Shown one piece after another: positions 1 through 7,517 of a stretch of 39,184 nucleotides of DNA. The translations under genes and the position numbers were made by a program. This DNA is from Bradyrhizobium sp. (GTDB lineage Bacteria > Pseudomonadota > Alphaproteobacteria > Rhizobiales > Xanthobacteraceae). The notes beneath the pieces were generated by a model. That model did no database searches. It was not told the origin of the DNA and was given only the letters and a program-made list of their open reading frames with translations. Numbering within the stretch: position 1 is the stretch's first letter; every line of letters starts with the position of its first letter. The stretch spans positions 1 to 39,184 of the forward strand of contig NZ_SSNA01000016.1 of the NCBI RefSeq assembly GCF_004799445.1, written 5' to 3'.

Positions 1-2
1 GC

Positions 3-149
3 GTCAAGGTGACACGGCGGAATTTCGGGCGCGATCGCCGTTATCCCATCACCAACAAATTTCGCGATACCGGCAAGCCGTTGCCGAGGCCCGACGACAC
101 GCTGGTGTCGCGCGCGAGCCGCGGCTCGGCCGAAGCGTTCGAGGGATAG
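3..149 (+). CDS. C-terminal fragment of an unidentified protein
   Basis: An open frame enters from the left edge and ends at a TAG at 147-149, giving 48 residues. The fragment is basic at first and ends in DTLVSRASRGSAEAFEG. I do not recognise a family. It is convergent with the DUF2865 gene, whose stop codon begins only three bases further on; such tight convergent packing supports a real gene end. The start lies outside the window. Confidence 0.5.
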   Translation, partial: VKVTRRNFGRDRRYPITNKFRDTGKPLPRPDDTLVSRASRGSAEAFEG

Positions 150-152
150 GGT

Positions 153-1313
153 CTAGCGCGCCGGGATAAAGGTTGGGCCGACCGAGCGGATCGGCTTGTT
201 GTCCGACGGTGTGCCGGAAGGTGCCGTCGGCGTGCCCGACGCGGCCGGTGCGGGCGCCGGTGCAGCCGTGGCATCAGGTGGCGTGGTTGCCGCCGTGGTC
301 CCCTTCTTGGCGGGCGCGGGAGCCGGTTTCACGGGCGCCCGCGACATCTTCTTTGCGCCCTCTTCGGTGACGATGATGTCGCCCTGCTGTTCGGCGGCGG
401 CCTTGTCGTCGATGGATTTCAGGGCGTCGGACCAGGTCTGTCCGGCGGCCTTGCAGGCGCAGGAGGGGTTGAACTCCTGACGGAAGCGGAAGGCATTCGG
501 CGACGAGGAATAGGGCTGCCCGCTGATCGACACCGCCTGGTTCATGTCTTCGCCGGGATTGCGATAGGCGTAGAGGCTGGCTTCCGCCGCCGGGCAAAGC
601 GCCTTGCAGGTCTTTTCGTCATCGGGGAAACGGCCGGGCACGGTGGCGAACGAGATCGGAAAATAGGCGCCATCGCAGCTGCGCACGCAGACGGTGCGAT
701 AGGTTCCGGATTGAGGACCGACATCCGCGGGTGGCCCGCCCGGACTGTTGTTGTTGCCAAACAGATTGTTCAGGAAGTTGCCGGGGCCGCCCTGCTGCTG
801 CACGGCGTTGGCATATTGCGGCCCGCAATTATTCTGCGCCAGCGCCAGCAGAACCGAGCGGCGCTGGTTTTCGCGATCGCTGCCGCCGAGGCCGCCGCCA
901 CGCAACCGCTCGAGGCTGGTCGTGATCTGATCGAGGTTGGCGCGCATCTGCTGGATCTGGTTGTTGACCGGGCCGCATTGCGCCGACTGGCCGTTGAACA
1001 GCGAGAAAAATCCGGAACTGTCGCAGCCCATCCGCTTGGCCTGCGAGGTGACGCGATCAAGCTCAGCCTGCTGCCTGGAAGCGGCATCCTGGTAACGGCG
1101 GATCTGCTCGTCCTTGGCCGGGTCTCCGCCACCACGGTCGATGGTCGCCAATTGGGCTTCCAGCCGCGGGCACATCGGATTGGCCGCAGCCCCCTGCGAC
1201 GGCGGCCCGGGATTCACCTGGGCGCGGGCGTCCATGCCGAACACAGCCGCGCCAAGCAGCACGGCGACGGCCAGCATCGATCTGGAACAGGAGGCAATCA
1301 ACTTTTCAGGCAT
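153..1313 (-). CDS. DUF2865 domain-containing exported protein
   Basis: 386 residues. A signal peptide covers about residues 1-31, with a hydrophobic run and cleavage near DARAQ. Residues 65-140 are rich in Gln, Glu and Arg and look like a coiled coil. Residues 200-290 match what I know as DUF2865, a family of unknown function in Rhizobiales: the core has TVCVRSCDGAYFPISF, the pair CKALCP and the ending CACK. These paired cysteines probably form disulfides in the periplasm. The tail from about 315 is low-complexity Pro/Ala/Thr/Lys, as in wall- or envelope-spanning proteins. Its function is unknown. The start at 1313 places the signal peptide at the N-terminus and needs no extension. Confidence 0.85.
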   Translation of the reverse strand: MPEKLIASCSRSMLAVAVLLGAAVFGMDARAQVNPGPPSQGAAANPMCPRLEAQLATIDRGGGDPAKDEQIRRYQDAASRQQAELDRVTSQAKRMGCDSSGFFSLFNGQSAQCGPVNNQIQQMRANLDQITTSLERLRGGGLGGSDRENQRRSVLLALAQNNCGPQYANAVQQQGGPGNFLNNLFGNNNSPGGPPADVGPQSGTYRTVCVRSCDGAYFPISFATVPGRFPDDEKTCKALCPAAEASLYAYRNPGEDMNQAVSISGQPYSSSPNAFRFRQEFNPSCACKAAGQTWSDALKSIDDKAAAEQQGDIIVTEEGAKKMSRAPVKPAPAPAKKGTTAATTPPDATAAPAPAPAASGTPTAPSGTPSDNKPIRSVGPTFIPAR

Positions 1314-1623
1314 GTCCGGCCATTAAGGGGCGACTCCGCGCAGGCTTTGGCAAGAACCGAAGGCGCGGCCCGGCGCCGCCGATTTGAAGCTCCTGAAACA
1401 ATTTGCCGCAAGCTCACACCAGGAAGGTCAAATCGAAAAGCGGTGCCAGAAAGAAAACAGTTAGCCAAAGCCCTTGTCGTCTCCGAAGTTCGTTTCACTG
1501 GGTGCCGCGACCTGTCGCGGACTTCGAAAAACGGGGCGCAAGCCGGCTTCATACCTGCTTCTCGGGGCAGCGTCACGTCGTTTCCGGGGCGCCTGTGTGG
1601 CGGGGTTGGCCGGGATTGCCAGC
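1314..1623. other. Intergenic stretch with a hairpin; no convincing gene
   Basis: About 310 bases lie between the start of the DUF2865 gene and the end of the next minus-strand gene. No frame has good coding character. A strong stem (CCGCGAC at 1505-1511 with GTCGCGG at 1514-1520) is enclosed by a second pairing (CGAAGT at 1484-1489 with ACTTCG at 1521-1526). On the plus strand the stem is followed by AAAAA; on the minus strand it is preceded by a run of T. It could be a small RNA or a 3' processing element, but I cannot assign a family. Confidence 0.35.
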
Positions 1624-1941
1624 CTAGCGCTGGCAGGTAATGGCGACGTATTCATTGCAACCGGCATGGCCGCAGCTCTCGCCGGCCTTGGGAACCGAGC
1701 CGGTGATTTCATCCGGGTCGACGCGGCGGTAGGCGGAAGCCTCGGCGAAATTCCGCGACTGGCAATAGGAATGGGCGGCGTGGGCGCCGCATTTCTCGCC
1801 CTTGGCCAGGCACTGGTCGACGCCATAGCCGTCGGCCTGGTTGGCGATGATGAAAACACGACTGTCGGCCCAAGCCGCTGACCAAGCCGCTGATCCCGCG
1901 AGGATGGATAGACAGGCCAAGAGCGCTGAAATGGATCGCAT
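1624..1941 (-). CDS. Small cysteine-rich secreted protein, function unknown
   Basis: 105 residues from the ATG at 1941. This start places a clear signal peptide at the front (MRSISALLACLSILAGS, then an Ala/Trp-rich stretch ending at WADSRVF). A longer open frame to 2037 adds 32 residues that would bury the signal peptide, so I reject it. The mature part has about six cysteines (QCLAKGEKCG, SYCQSR, ESCGHAGC, ITCQR), which suggests a disulfide-bonded periplasmic or secreted protein. I do not recognise the family. It may share orientation and expression with the DUF2865 gene, but 310 bases separate them. Confidence 0.7.
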   Translation of the reverse strand: MRSISALLACLSILAGSAAWSAAWADSRVFIIANQADGYGVDQCLAKGEKCGAHAAHSYCQSRNFAEASAYRRVDPDEITGSVPKAGESCGHAGCNEYVAITCQR

Positions 1942-2217
1942 GCTGCACCGATGAATGAGGGGATCGCCCTCGCAGGATAGGCCCGAAGTGTGAATAATCT
2001 GATTAACCATCGCGGGACGGGCCGTTTGGTGCCCCAAACAGGCTTTTCTGAGGCACTTGACGCAATCCCCTCCGCTGGCCCATGGTAATTTCCATGCACG
2101 GTTTCCTCGCCATCTGTGGCATTTGCCGCGAGATTATGAGCTAGCGATTCGCTGGCTGAGGCCGTCTTTTCTCATGTGAGATCACTGGACGCCCGGCCGC
2201 TAGGGTACGGGATTTCC

Positions 2218-3612
2218 ATGGAGCTACGCCTTTACGATACCTTGACCAGGGAAAAGCGCACTTTCGTGCCGCTCGATCCCGGCAATGTGCGGATGTATGT
2301 CTGCGGGCCGACGGTCTATGACTTCGCCCATATCGGCAATGCGCGCCCGGTCATCGTGTTCGACGTGCTGTTCCGGCTGCTGCGGCATCTCTACGGCTCC
2401 GATCACGTCACCTACGTCCGCAACATCACCGACGTCGACGACAAGATCAACGACCGTGCCGCGCGCGATTTCCCCGGCCTGCCGCTGAACGAGGCGATCC
2501 GCAAGGTCACTGAAGTGACCGAAAAACAGTTTCACGACGATGTCGATGCGCTCGGCTGCCTGCGCCCGACGGTCGAGCCGCGCGCCACTGATTTCGTGCT
2601 GCCGCGCGCCGACGGCAAGGCGGATATGGTGACGCTGATCAGGCAGTTGATCGCGCGCGGCCATGCCTATGAAGCCGGCGGTGAGGTTCTGTTCGATACG
2701 CAGTCGATGCCGGATTACGGCGCGCTGTCGGGCCGGAAGCTCGACGAGCAGCAGGCCGGTGCGCGGGTTGCGGTCGATGCGCACAAGAAACATCCGACCG
2801 ACTTTGTGCTCTGGAAACTATCGTCGGACGACGAACCCGGTTGGGAAAGTCCGTGGGGCAGGGGCCGTCCGGGCTGGCACATCGAGTGCTCGGCGATGAG
2901 TGCGGCCTATCTCGGCGATGTCTTCGACATTCACGGCGGGGGCCTTGATTTGATTTTTCCTCACCACGAGAATGAAATCGCCCAGTCGCGTTGCGCCCAT
3001 GGCACTTCCGTCATGGCGAATTATTGGATGCATAACGGCTTCCTTCAGGTCGAAGGCGAGAAGATGTCGAAGAGCCTCGGCAACTTCGTCACGATCAGAG
3101 AATTGCTGGCGGATTGGCCGGGCGAGGTGCTCCGCCTCAATATGTTGAAGACGCATTACCGTTCGCCGATCGACTGGACGCTGAAGGGATTGGAAGAAAG
3201 CGCCAGGACACTCGACGACTGGTACTGGGTCGCCGCGGACATCAAGGGCGAGCAACCTTCTCGTGCCGTCGTCGAGACCCTGTTGGACGACCTGAACACG
3301 CCGCAGATGATCGCCGCATTGCACGGATTGCGGAATAAAGCGGCTTCCGGAGATGAACATGATCGCGGCCAGTTTGCCGCTTCGTTGCGCCTTTTGGGCT
3401 TCCTGTCCGAGAGTGCGGCGGAATGGAACGGACGAAAACAGCAGGCAAGCGGGATCGACGCGAAACAGATCGATGGTCTGATTGCAGATCGTACCGCCGC
3501 CCGCGCGCGAAAAGACTTCAAGGAATCCGATCGCATCCGCGATGAACTCGCGGCGCTGGGCGTTGTCATCAGGGATTCCAAGGAAGGCACCACGTGGGAG
3601 ATCGCGCGATGA
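2218..3612 (+). CDS. cysS: Cysteinyl-tRNA synthetase
   Basis: 464 residues, the usual size for this class I synthetase, which charges tRNA(Cys) in the cytoplasm. The zinc-binding Cys29 and the HIGN signature (residues 38-41) lie in [18 protein letters not shown]. Further conserved blocks are [10 protein letters not shown] and [18 protein letters not shown], which hold the remaining metal ligands, and KMSKS at 282-286. I chose the ATG at 2218 ([10 protein letters not shown]), the normal family start; an in-frame GTG at 2176 would add 14 residues of no recognisable character. The 3' end overlaps an imperfect 20-base direct repeat. The spacing suggests that it was once translationally coupled to the small gene that follows. 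Confidence 0.97.
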   Translation: MELRLYDTLTREKRTFVPLDPGNVRMYVCGPTVYDFAHIGNARPVIVFDVLFRLLRHLYGSDHVTYVRNITDVDDKINDRAARDFPGLPLNEAIRKVTEVTEKQFHDDVDALGCLRPTVEPRATDFVLPRADGKADMVTLIRQLIARGHAYEAGGEVLFDTQSMPDYGALSGRKLDEQQAGARVAVDAHKKHPTDFVLWKLSSDDEPGWESPWGRGRPGWHIECSAMSAAYLGDVFDIHGGGLDLIFPHHENEIAQSRCAHGTSVMANYWMHNGFLQVEGEKMSKSLGNFVTIRELLADWPGEVLRLNMLKTHYRSPIDWTLKGLEESARTLDDWYWVAADIKGEQPSRAVVETLLDDLNTPQMIAALHGLRNKAASGDEHDRGQFAASLRLLGFLSESAAEWNGRKQQASGIDAKQIDGLIADRTAARARKDFKESDRIRDELAALGVVIRDSKEGTTWEIAR

Positions 3613-3679
3613 GCGAGCAACGGGTTAATCCCTCTCCCGCAGGGGGAGAGGGGAAGAAATGGGAGATCACGCGATGAGC
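3595..3679 (+). repeat. 20-base direct repeat flanking a short palindrome
   Basis: Bases 3595-3614 and 3660-3679 are the same 20-mer with one mismatch; it starts TGGGAGATC and ends GCGATGAGC. Between them lies a short palindrome (CCCTCTCCC at 3630-3638, GGGAGAGGG at 3644-3652). The first copy is the end of cysS and the second carries the start codon of the next gene. Removing one copy plus the palindrome would restore an ATGA overlap between the two genes. This looks like an insertion that duplicated its target. Confidence 0.75.
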
Positions 3680-3787
3680 AAACCGGATACGCCTTTCCCC
3701 AGGCACTGGCTGTATTATATCGCGCTGAAAATCCTGCTCATTGCCGGCGCCATCGCGCTGGTCCTGAAACTGTACGGCTTGTGGTGA
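3674..3787 (+). CDS. Small single-pass membrane protein (37 residues)
   Basis: A 37-residue frame begins MSKPDTPFPRHWLYYIALKI and continues with one hydrophobic helix (about residues 13-32) ending KLYGLW. It starts inside the second copy of the 20-base repeat and ends four bases into the upstream extension of the GNAT frame. The hydrophobic segment, a short positively charged N-terminus and the tight packing between cysS and the acetyltransferase support a real gene. Topology is probably N-in. The function is unknown. Automated annotation often misses genes of this size. Confidence 0.6.
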   Translation: MSKPDTPFPRHWLYYIALKILLIAGAIALVLKLYGLW

Positions 3788-3792
3788 CATCG

Positions 3793-4305
3793 ATGGGACA
3801 GGCGTTGCCCAAACCCGCGCTGCGGCCATATCTCGGTGAAGACGCGCCGGTGCTGGCGGCGATCTTCGCTGCCAGCATCGAGGAATTGACCGGCGACGAT
3901 TACAGCGAGGCGCAGCAGCAAGCCTGGGCCGGCGCCGTCGATGACGAAGAAGAATTTGGCAAGCGCCTGGCCTCCGCGCTGACGCTGGTCGCCACGCTGC
4001 AGAGTTCTCCGGTGGGCTTTGCCTCGCTGAAGGGCGCCGATCACATCGACATGCTCTACGTACATCCCGGCGTGGTCGGGCAGGGGGTGGCGTCGATGCT
4101 GTGCGATGCGCTGGAGAAGCTCGCCGGCGGACGCGGCGCCAAGAGCCTCACCGTCGATGCCAGCGACAACGCGGCGGAATTTTTCGCCAAGCGCGGTTAC
4201 GTGGCGATGCGGCGCAATACCGTCACCGTCAACGGCGAATGGCTTGCCAACACCACGATGCAGAAGACGCTGGGCGATGGCGCCAAGCCAGAGGTTCTTA
4301 AATGA
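3793..4305 (+). CDS. GNAT-family N-acetyltransferase
   Basis: 170 residues from the ATG at 3793; an in-frame GTG at 3781 is also possible. The fold is recognisable from beta4 (HIDMLYVHP) leading into the acetyl-CoA pyrophosphate loop VVGQGVASMLCDALEKLA, a Q/R-x-x-G-x-G/A variant. The late beta strand LTVDASDNAAEFFAKRGY, with the FFAKRGY block, is typical of GNAT enzymes. The substrate cannot be read from sequence; it could be a small molecule or a protein N-terminus. It lies between the small membrane protein and cimA. It looks cotranscribed with the upstream genes and is separated from cimA by a palindromic repeat. Confidence 0.85.
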   Translation: MGQALPKPALRPYLGEDAPVLAAIFAASIEELTGDDYSEAQQQAWAGAVDDEEEFGKRLASALTLVATLQSSPVGFASLKGADHIDMLYVHPGVVGQGVASMLCDALEKLAGGRGAKSLTVDASDNAAEFFAKRGYVAMRRNTVTVNGEWLANTTMQKTLGDGAKPEVLK

Positions 4306-4359
4306 CTCGTTCCGACATGACTCGCGGACGCCTCATATTGCGATGGCCCGCTCTCTCAT

Positions 4360-4480
4360 TCTCCCTCCCCCCTTGCGGGGGAGGGTCGGGGAGGGGGGTA
4401 GCCCCAAATTGTGACTTCCGCCGCGACACCCCCCTCCCGCCGATGCTTCGCATCGTCGACCTCCCCCACAAGGGGGGAGC
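4360..4480. repeat. Palindromic repeat (CTCCCTCCCC family) with an extra hairpin in one arm
   Basis: The left arm (about 4361-4398) and right arm (about 4429-4480) are reverse complements built of C- and G-runs, each with a small internal stem (CCCTTGCGGGGG, CCCCCACAAGGGGGG). The right arm also holds an 18-base insertion at 4439-4456 containing the perfect stem CGATGC-TTC-GCATCG; the left arm lacks it. The element fills most of the gap between the GNAT gene and cimA. It may act as a transcription attenuator, but no T-run follows. Confidence 0.7.
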
Positions 4481-4501
4481 TAACAAGAACGAGGGCCCGT
4501 C

Positions 4502-6121
4502 ATGAGCATCGCCGCAGTGCCCACCACAAAGGAACGCCTCTATCTGTTCGACACCACGCTGCGCGACGGCGCGCAGACCAACGGTGTCGACTTCACGCTG
4601 CATGACAAGCAGCTGATCGCCGAGATGCTCGGCGAACTCGGCATCGACTATGTCGAGGGCGGCTATCCCGGCGCCAATCCCACCGATACCGAATTCTTTG
4701 CCGCCAAGCCGAAACTCGGTCATGCCCGTTTTACCGCGTTCGGCATGACGCGGCGGCCGGGCCGCTCCGCCTCCAACGACCCCGGCCTGGCGGCGCTGCT
4801 GCAAGCCAAGGCGGATGCCATTTGTTTTGTCGCGAAATCGTCGGCCTACCAGGTCCGCGTCGCGCTGGAGACCACCAACGCGGAAAATCTGGCCTCGATC
4901 CGCGACAGCGTGAAGGCCGCGAAGGAAGCCGGCCGCGAAGTCATGCTCGACTGCGAGCATTTCTTCGATGGCTACAAGGAAAATCCGGAATTCGCGCTGG
5001 CCTGCGCCAAGGCGGCCTATGATTCCGGCGCGCGCTGGGTGGTTTTGTGCGACACCAATGGCGGCACCATGCCGCATGAGGTGGAAAGCATCGTCACCGA
5101 AGTGACAAAGCATATTCCCGGCGATCACCTCGGCATTCACGCCCACAACGACACCGAGCAGGCGGTGGCCAATTCGCTGGCCGCGGTGCGCGCCGGCGCG
5201 CGCCAGATCCAGGGCACGCTGAACGGGATTGGCGAGCGCTGCGGCAACGCCAATCTGTGTTCGCTGATCCCCACCTTGCGGCTGAAGGCCGAGTTTGCCG
5301 ATTCCTTCGAGATCGGCGTGTCGGAAGACAGGATGGCGACCCTGATGAAGGTGTCGCGCACGCTCGACGACATGCTCAACCGTGCGCCGAACCGCCACGC
5401 GCCCTATGTCGGCGAAAGCGCGTTCGTCACCAAGACCGGCATTCATGCCTCCGCCGTGCTCAAGGACCCGCAAACCTACGAACATGTGGCGCCCGAGGCG
5501 GTCGGCAATCATCGCAGGGTGCTGGTGTCCGATCAGGCCGGCCGCTCCAATGTCATCGCCGAACTCGATCGCGCCGGCATCGCCTACGACAAGAACGATC
5601 CGAAACTGGCGCGTCTGGTCGAGGAGCTGAAGGAGCGCGAGGCGGCGGGTTACGCCTACGAGTCCGCCAATGCATCGTTCGATCTTTTGGCGCGGCGCAC
5701 GCTTGGCAAGGTGCCGGAATATTTCCGGGTCGAACAGTTCGACGTCAATGTCGAGCAGCGCTACAACGCCAACGGCCAGCGCGTCACGGTGGCGATGGCC
5801 GTGGTCAAGGTCGACGTCGATGGCGAAAAACTGATCTCGGCGGCCGAGGGCAACGGTCCCGTCAACGCGCTCGACGTGGCGCTGCGCAAGGACCTCGGCA
5901 AATACCAGAAATACATCGAGGGCCTGAAGCTGATCGACTATCGCGTGCGCATCCTCAATGGCGGCACCGAGGCGGTGACGCGGGTGCTGATCGAAAGCGC
6001 GGACGAGGAGGGCGAGCGCTGGACCACGATCGGGGTGTCGCCCAACATCATCGACGCCTCGTTCCAGGCGCTGATGGATTCGGTGATCTACAAGCTGGTG
6101 AAATCCGGCGCGCCGGCGTGA
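4502..6121 (+). CDS. cimA: (R)-citramalate synthase
   Basis: 539 residues. It condenses acetyl-CoA with pyruvate to citramalate, the first step of the threonine-independent isoleucine route. The DRE-TIM barrel starts with FDTTLRDGAQTNGVDFT; the metal-binding and catalytic blocks include VLCDTNGGTMPHE and the HAHND motif at LGIHAHNDTEQAVANSLA. The C-terminal third (from about residue 400) is the LeuA-type allosteric dimer domain that in this family senses the branched-chain product. The combination of DTTLRDGAQ and a length near 535 fits the CimA/2-isopropylmalate-like subgroup rather than LeuA itself. The ATG at 4502 follows the repeat directly, with a GAACGAGGG purine stretch just upstream. 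Confidence 0.93.
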   Translation: MSIAAVPTTKERLYLFDTTLRDGAQTNGVDFTLHDKQLIAEMLGELGIDYVEGGYPGANPTDTEFFAAKPKLGHARFTAFGMTRRPGRSASNDPGLAALLQAKADAICFVAKSSAYQVRVALETTNAENLASIRDSVKAAKEAGREVMLDCEHFFDGYKENPEFALACAKAAYDSGARWVVLCDTNGGTMPHEVESIVTEVTKHIPGDHLGIHAHNDTEQAVANSLAAVRAGARQIQGTLNGIGERCGNANLCSLIPTLRLKAEFADSFEIGVSEDRMATLMKVSRTLDDMLNRAPNRHAPYVGESAFVTKTGIHASAVLKDPQTYEHVAPEAVGNHRRVLVSDQAGRSNVIAELDRAGIAYDKNDPKLARLVEELKEREAAGYAYESANASFDLLARRTLGKVPEYFRVEQFDVNVEQRYNANGQRVTVAMAVVKVDVDGEKLISAAEGNGPVNALDVALRKDLGKYQKYIEGLKLIDYRVRILNGGTEAVTRVLIESADEEGERWTTIGVSPNIIDASFQALMDSVIYKLVKSGAPA

Positions 6122-6151
6122 GGCTTGCGACGAAGAGGTTCAACAGTCATC

Positions 6152-6236
6152 GTCATTGCGAGCTAAGCGAAGCAATCGAGATATGTGAACGCGGCGGCAC
6201 CCTGGATTGCTTCGTCGCTACGCTCCTCGCAATGAC
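6152..6236. repeat. Palindromic repeat (GTCATTGCGAG family)
   Basis: The ends GTCATTGC (6152-6159) and GCAATGAC (6229-6236) pair, as do AAGCAATC and GGATTGCTTC further in. A short variable segment interrupts each arm at the same place (CTAAGCG on the left; GTCGCTACGCTC on the right). A second member of the family lies at 20360-20504. It fills the gap between cimA and the VOC gene. Confidence 0.8.
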
Positions 6237-6257
6237 GGTAAACTCCGAGAGAACGAC

Positions 6258-6635
6258 ATGATCGACCATATCTCCGTCGGCGTCAGCGATCTCGAGAGAT
6301 CCGCGCGCTTTTACGAAGTGACGCTGGCGCCGCTCGGGCTTTCGCGACTGGTGACGCGGCCTGCCACGGTCGGCTTCGGCAAAAGCTATCCCGAGTTCTG
6401 GATCAACCTGCGTGCCGGGATTTCGCCGGTGCCGCCGGAGAGCGGCAGCCACATCTGTCTTCGCGCGAAATCGGCCGGCGAGGTCGACGCGTTCCATGCC
6501 GCGGCGCTGAACGCCGGAGGCAGCGATGACGGCGCGCCGGGGCTGCGGCCGCACGATCGCGTGCGCTACTATGCGGCGTTCATCAGGGATCCCGACGGCA
6601 ATCGCATCGAGGCGGTGACGTTCCCCAAGGAATGA
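6258..6635 (+). CDS. VOC (glyoxalase/bleomycin-resistance fold) family protein
   Basis: 125 residues, one vicinal-oxygen-chelate module pair. It starts MIDHISVGVSDLERSARFYE, the usual first beta-alpha unit with a metal-binding His. A second ligand candidate is SHICLRA, and the closing strand IRDPDGNRIEAV supplies the Glu. Members of this size act as dimers; the reaction cannot be told. The ATG at 6258 is preferred over an upstream ATG at 6207, which lies inside the palindromic repeat and would give a repeat-encoded N-terminus. The stop region is followed by two further copies of the sequence around the stop codon. Confidence 0.85.
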   Translation: MIDHISVGVSDLERSARFYEVTLAPLGLSRLVTRPATVGFGKSYPEFWINLRAGISPVPPESGSHICLRAKSAGEVDAFHAAALNAGGSDDGAPGLRPHDRVRYYAAFIRDPDGNRIEAVTFPKE

Positions 6636-6668
6636 CTTGAAGAATGACTTGAAGGAAGAATGACTTGG
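6630..6668 (+). repeat. Three short direct repeats at the VOC stop codon
   Basis: GAATGACTTGA occurs at 6630-6640 and 6642-6652, and with one change at 6658-6668. The first copy contains the stop codon of the VOC gene; the second is exactly 12 bases on, so it repeats the stop in frame. It lies between the VOC gene and the convergent LOG gene. No function is evident; replication slippage is the simplest origin. Confidence 0.6.
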
Positions 6669-6699
6669 AGGGATGACGCGGTAACGCCCGCGGCCCGGC

Positions 6700-7305
6700 T
6701 TACAGGCGACGGGCGATTTCGGGCTCCATTTCCGCGGTGCCTTCCTTGGCGCGGGCGGCAGCGGCCTGCAGCCGCGGCACGATATCCTCGACCCGTTCGG
6801 CCTTCAGAATATCCACCGCCAGACTTGCCCGGATGAATTGCGTCTCGCGCATATGTGCCAGCAGCGCCAGCAACGGCTCCCAAAAGCCTTCGATGTTCGC
6901 GAGCAACACGGGTTTGGAGTGGCGGCCGAGCTGCTGCCAGGTCAGCTGCTCCACCAATTCCTCCAGCGTGCCGATGCCGCCGGGCAGCGCCACGAACGCG
7001 TCGGAATGTTCGAACATCAGCCGCTTGCGCTCGTGCATGTCGGGCGTGACGATCAGTTCCTGAACGCGCTTGAGGGCGTTCTCGCGGGCGGTCAGAAAGC
7101 CAGGTATGATTCCCGTCACCGTGCCGCCGTGATCGAGCACGGAGGTGGCCACGGCGCCCATCAATCCGATCGAGCCGCCGCCATAGACGAGGCGGATGCT
7201 GCTTTCGGCCAGCGCCTTGCCCAGCGCGATGGCGGCTTCGACGAAGCGCGGGTCGGTGCCGGGGCCGGAGCCGCAATAGACGCAGACTGTCTTGATCTTG
7301 TTCAT
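6700..7305 (-). CDS. LOG family protein (TIGR00730; probable nucleotide phosphoribohydrolase)
   Basis: 201 residues from the ATG at 7305; an in-frame ATG at 7314 is nearly as likely. The family hallmark PGGIGTLEE is present, with YGGGSIGLMGAVA forming the nucleotide loop and HERKRLMFEHSDAF giving the conserved Arg-Lys. Members release the base from cytokinin riboside or other nucleoside 5'-monophosphates; many are misnamed lysine decarboxylases. The gene is convergent with the VOC gene and divergent from the ABC exporter, with a gap of about 210 bases that must hold both promoters. In a plant-associated bacterium a cytokinin link is possible but not shown. Confidence 0.9.
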   Translation of the reverse strand: MNKIKTVCVYCGSGPGTDPRFVEAAIALGKALAESSIRLVYGGGSIGLMGAVATSVLDHGGTVTGIIPGFLTARENALKRVQELIVTPDMHERKRLMFEHSDAFVALPGGIGTLEELVEQLTWQQLGRHSKPVLLANIEGFWEPLLALLAHMRETQFIRASLAVDILKAERVEDIVPRLQAAAARAKEGTAEMEPEIARRL

Positions 7306-7517
7306 ATCCGTCATGTGGCACTGCAGCGTAAAAGTCGTCAAGCCCAAATGGATTCGCCTTGCGAACGGAATCTATCCGCATATCCCCGCAAATTGCGAAA
7401 GAATTTGGCTCCCGCGAGGGTGTACGCAGCCGGTAAACGCTCTATATGACTGCCGAATGCGAAAAAACGTAAAAAAGCGCGCGCCGAACCGGCGTGCCGT
7501 GCGCCGGGGCCAGCTCG

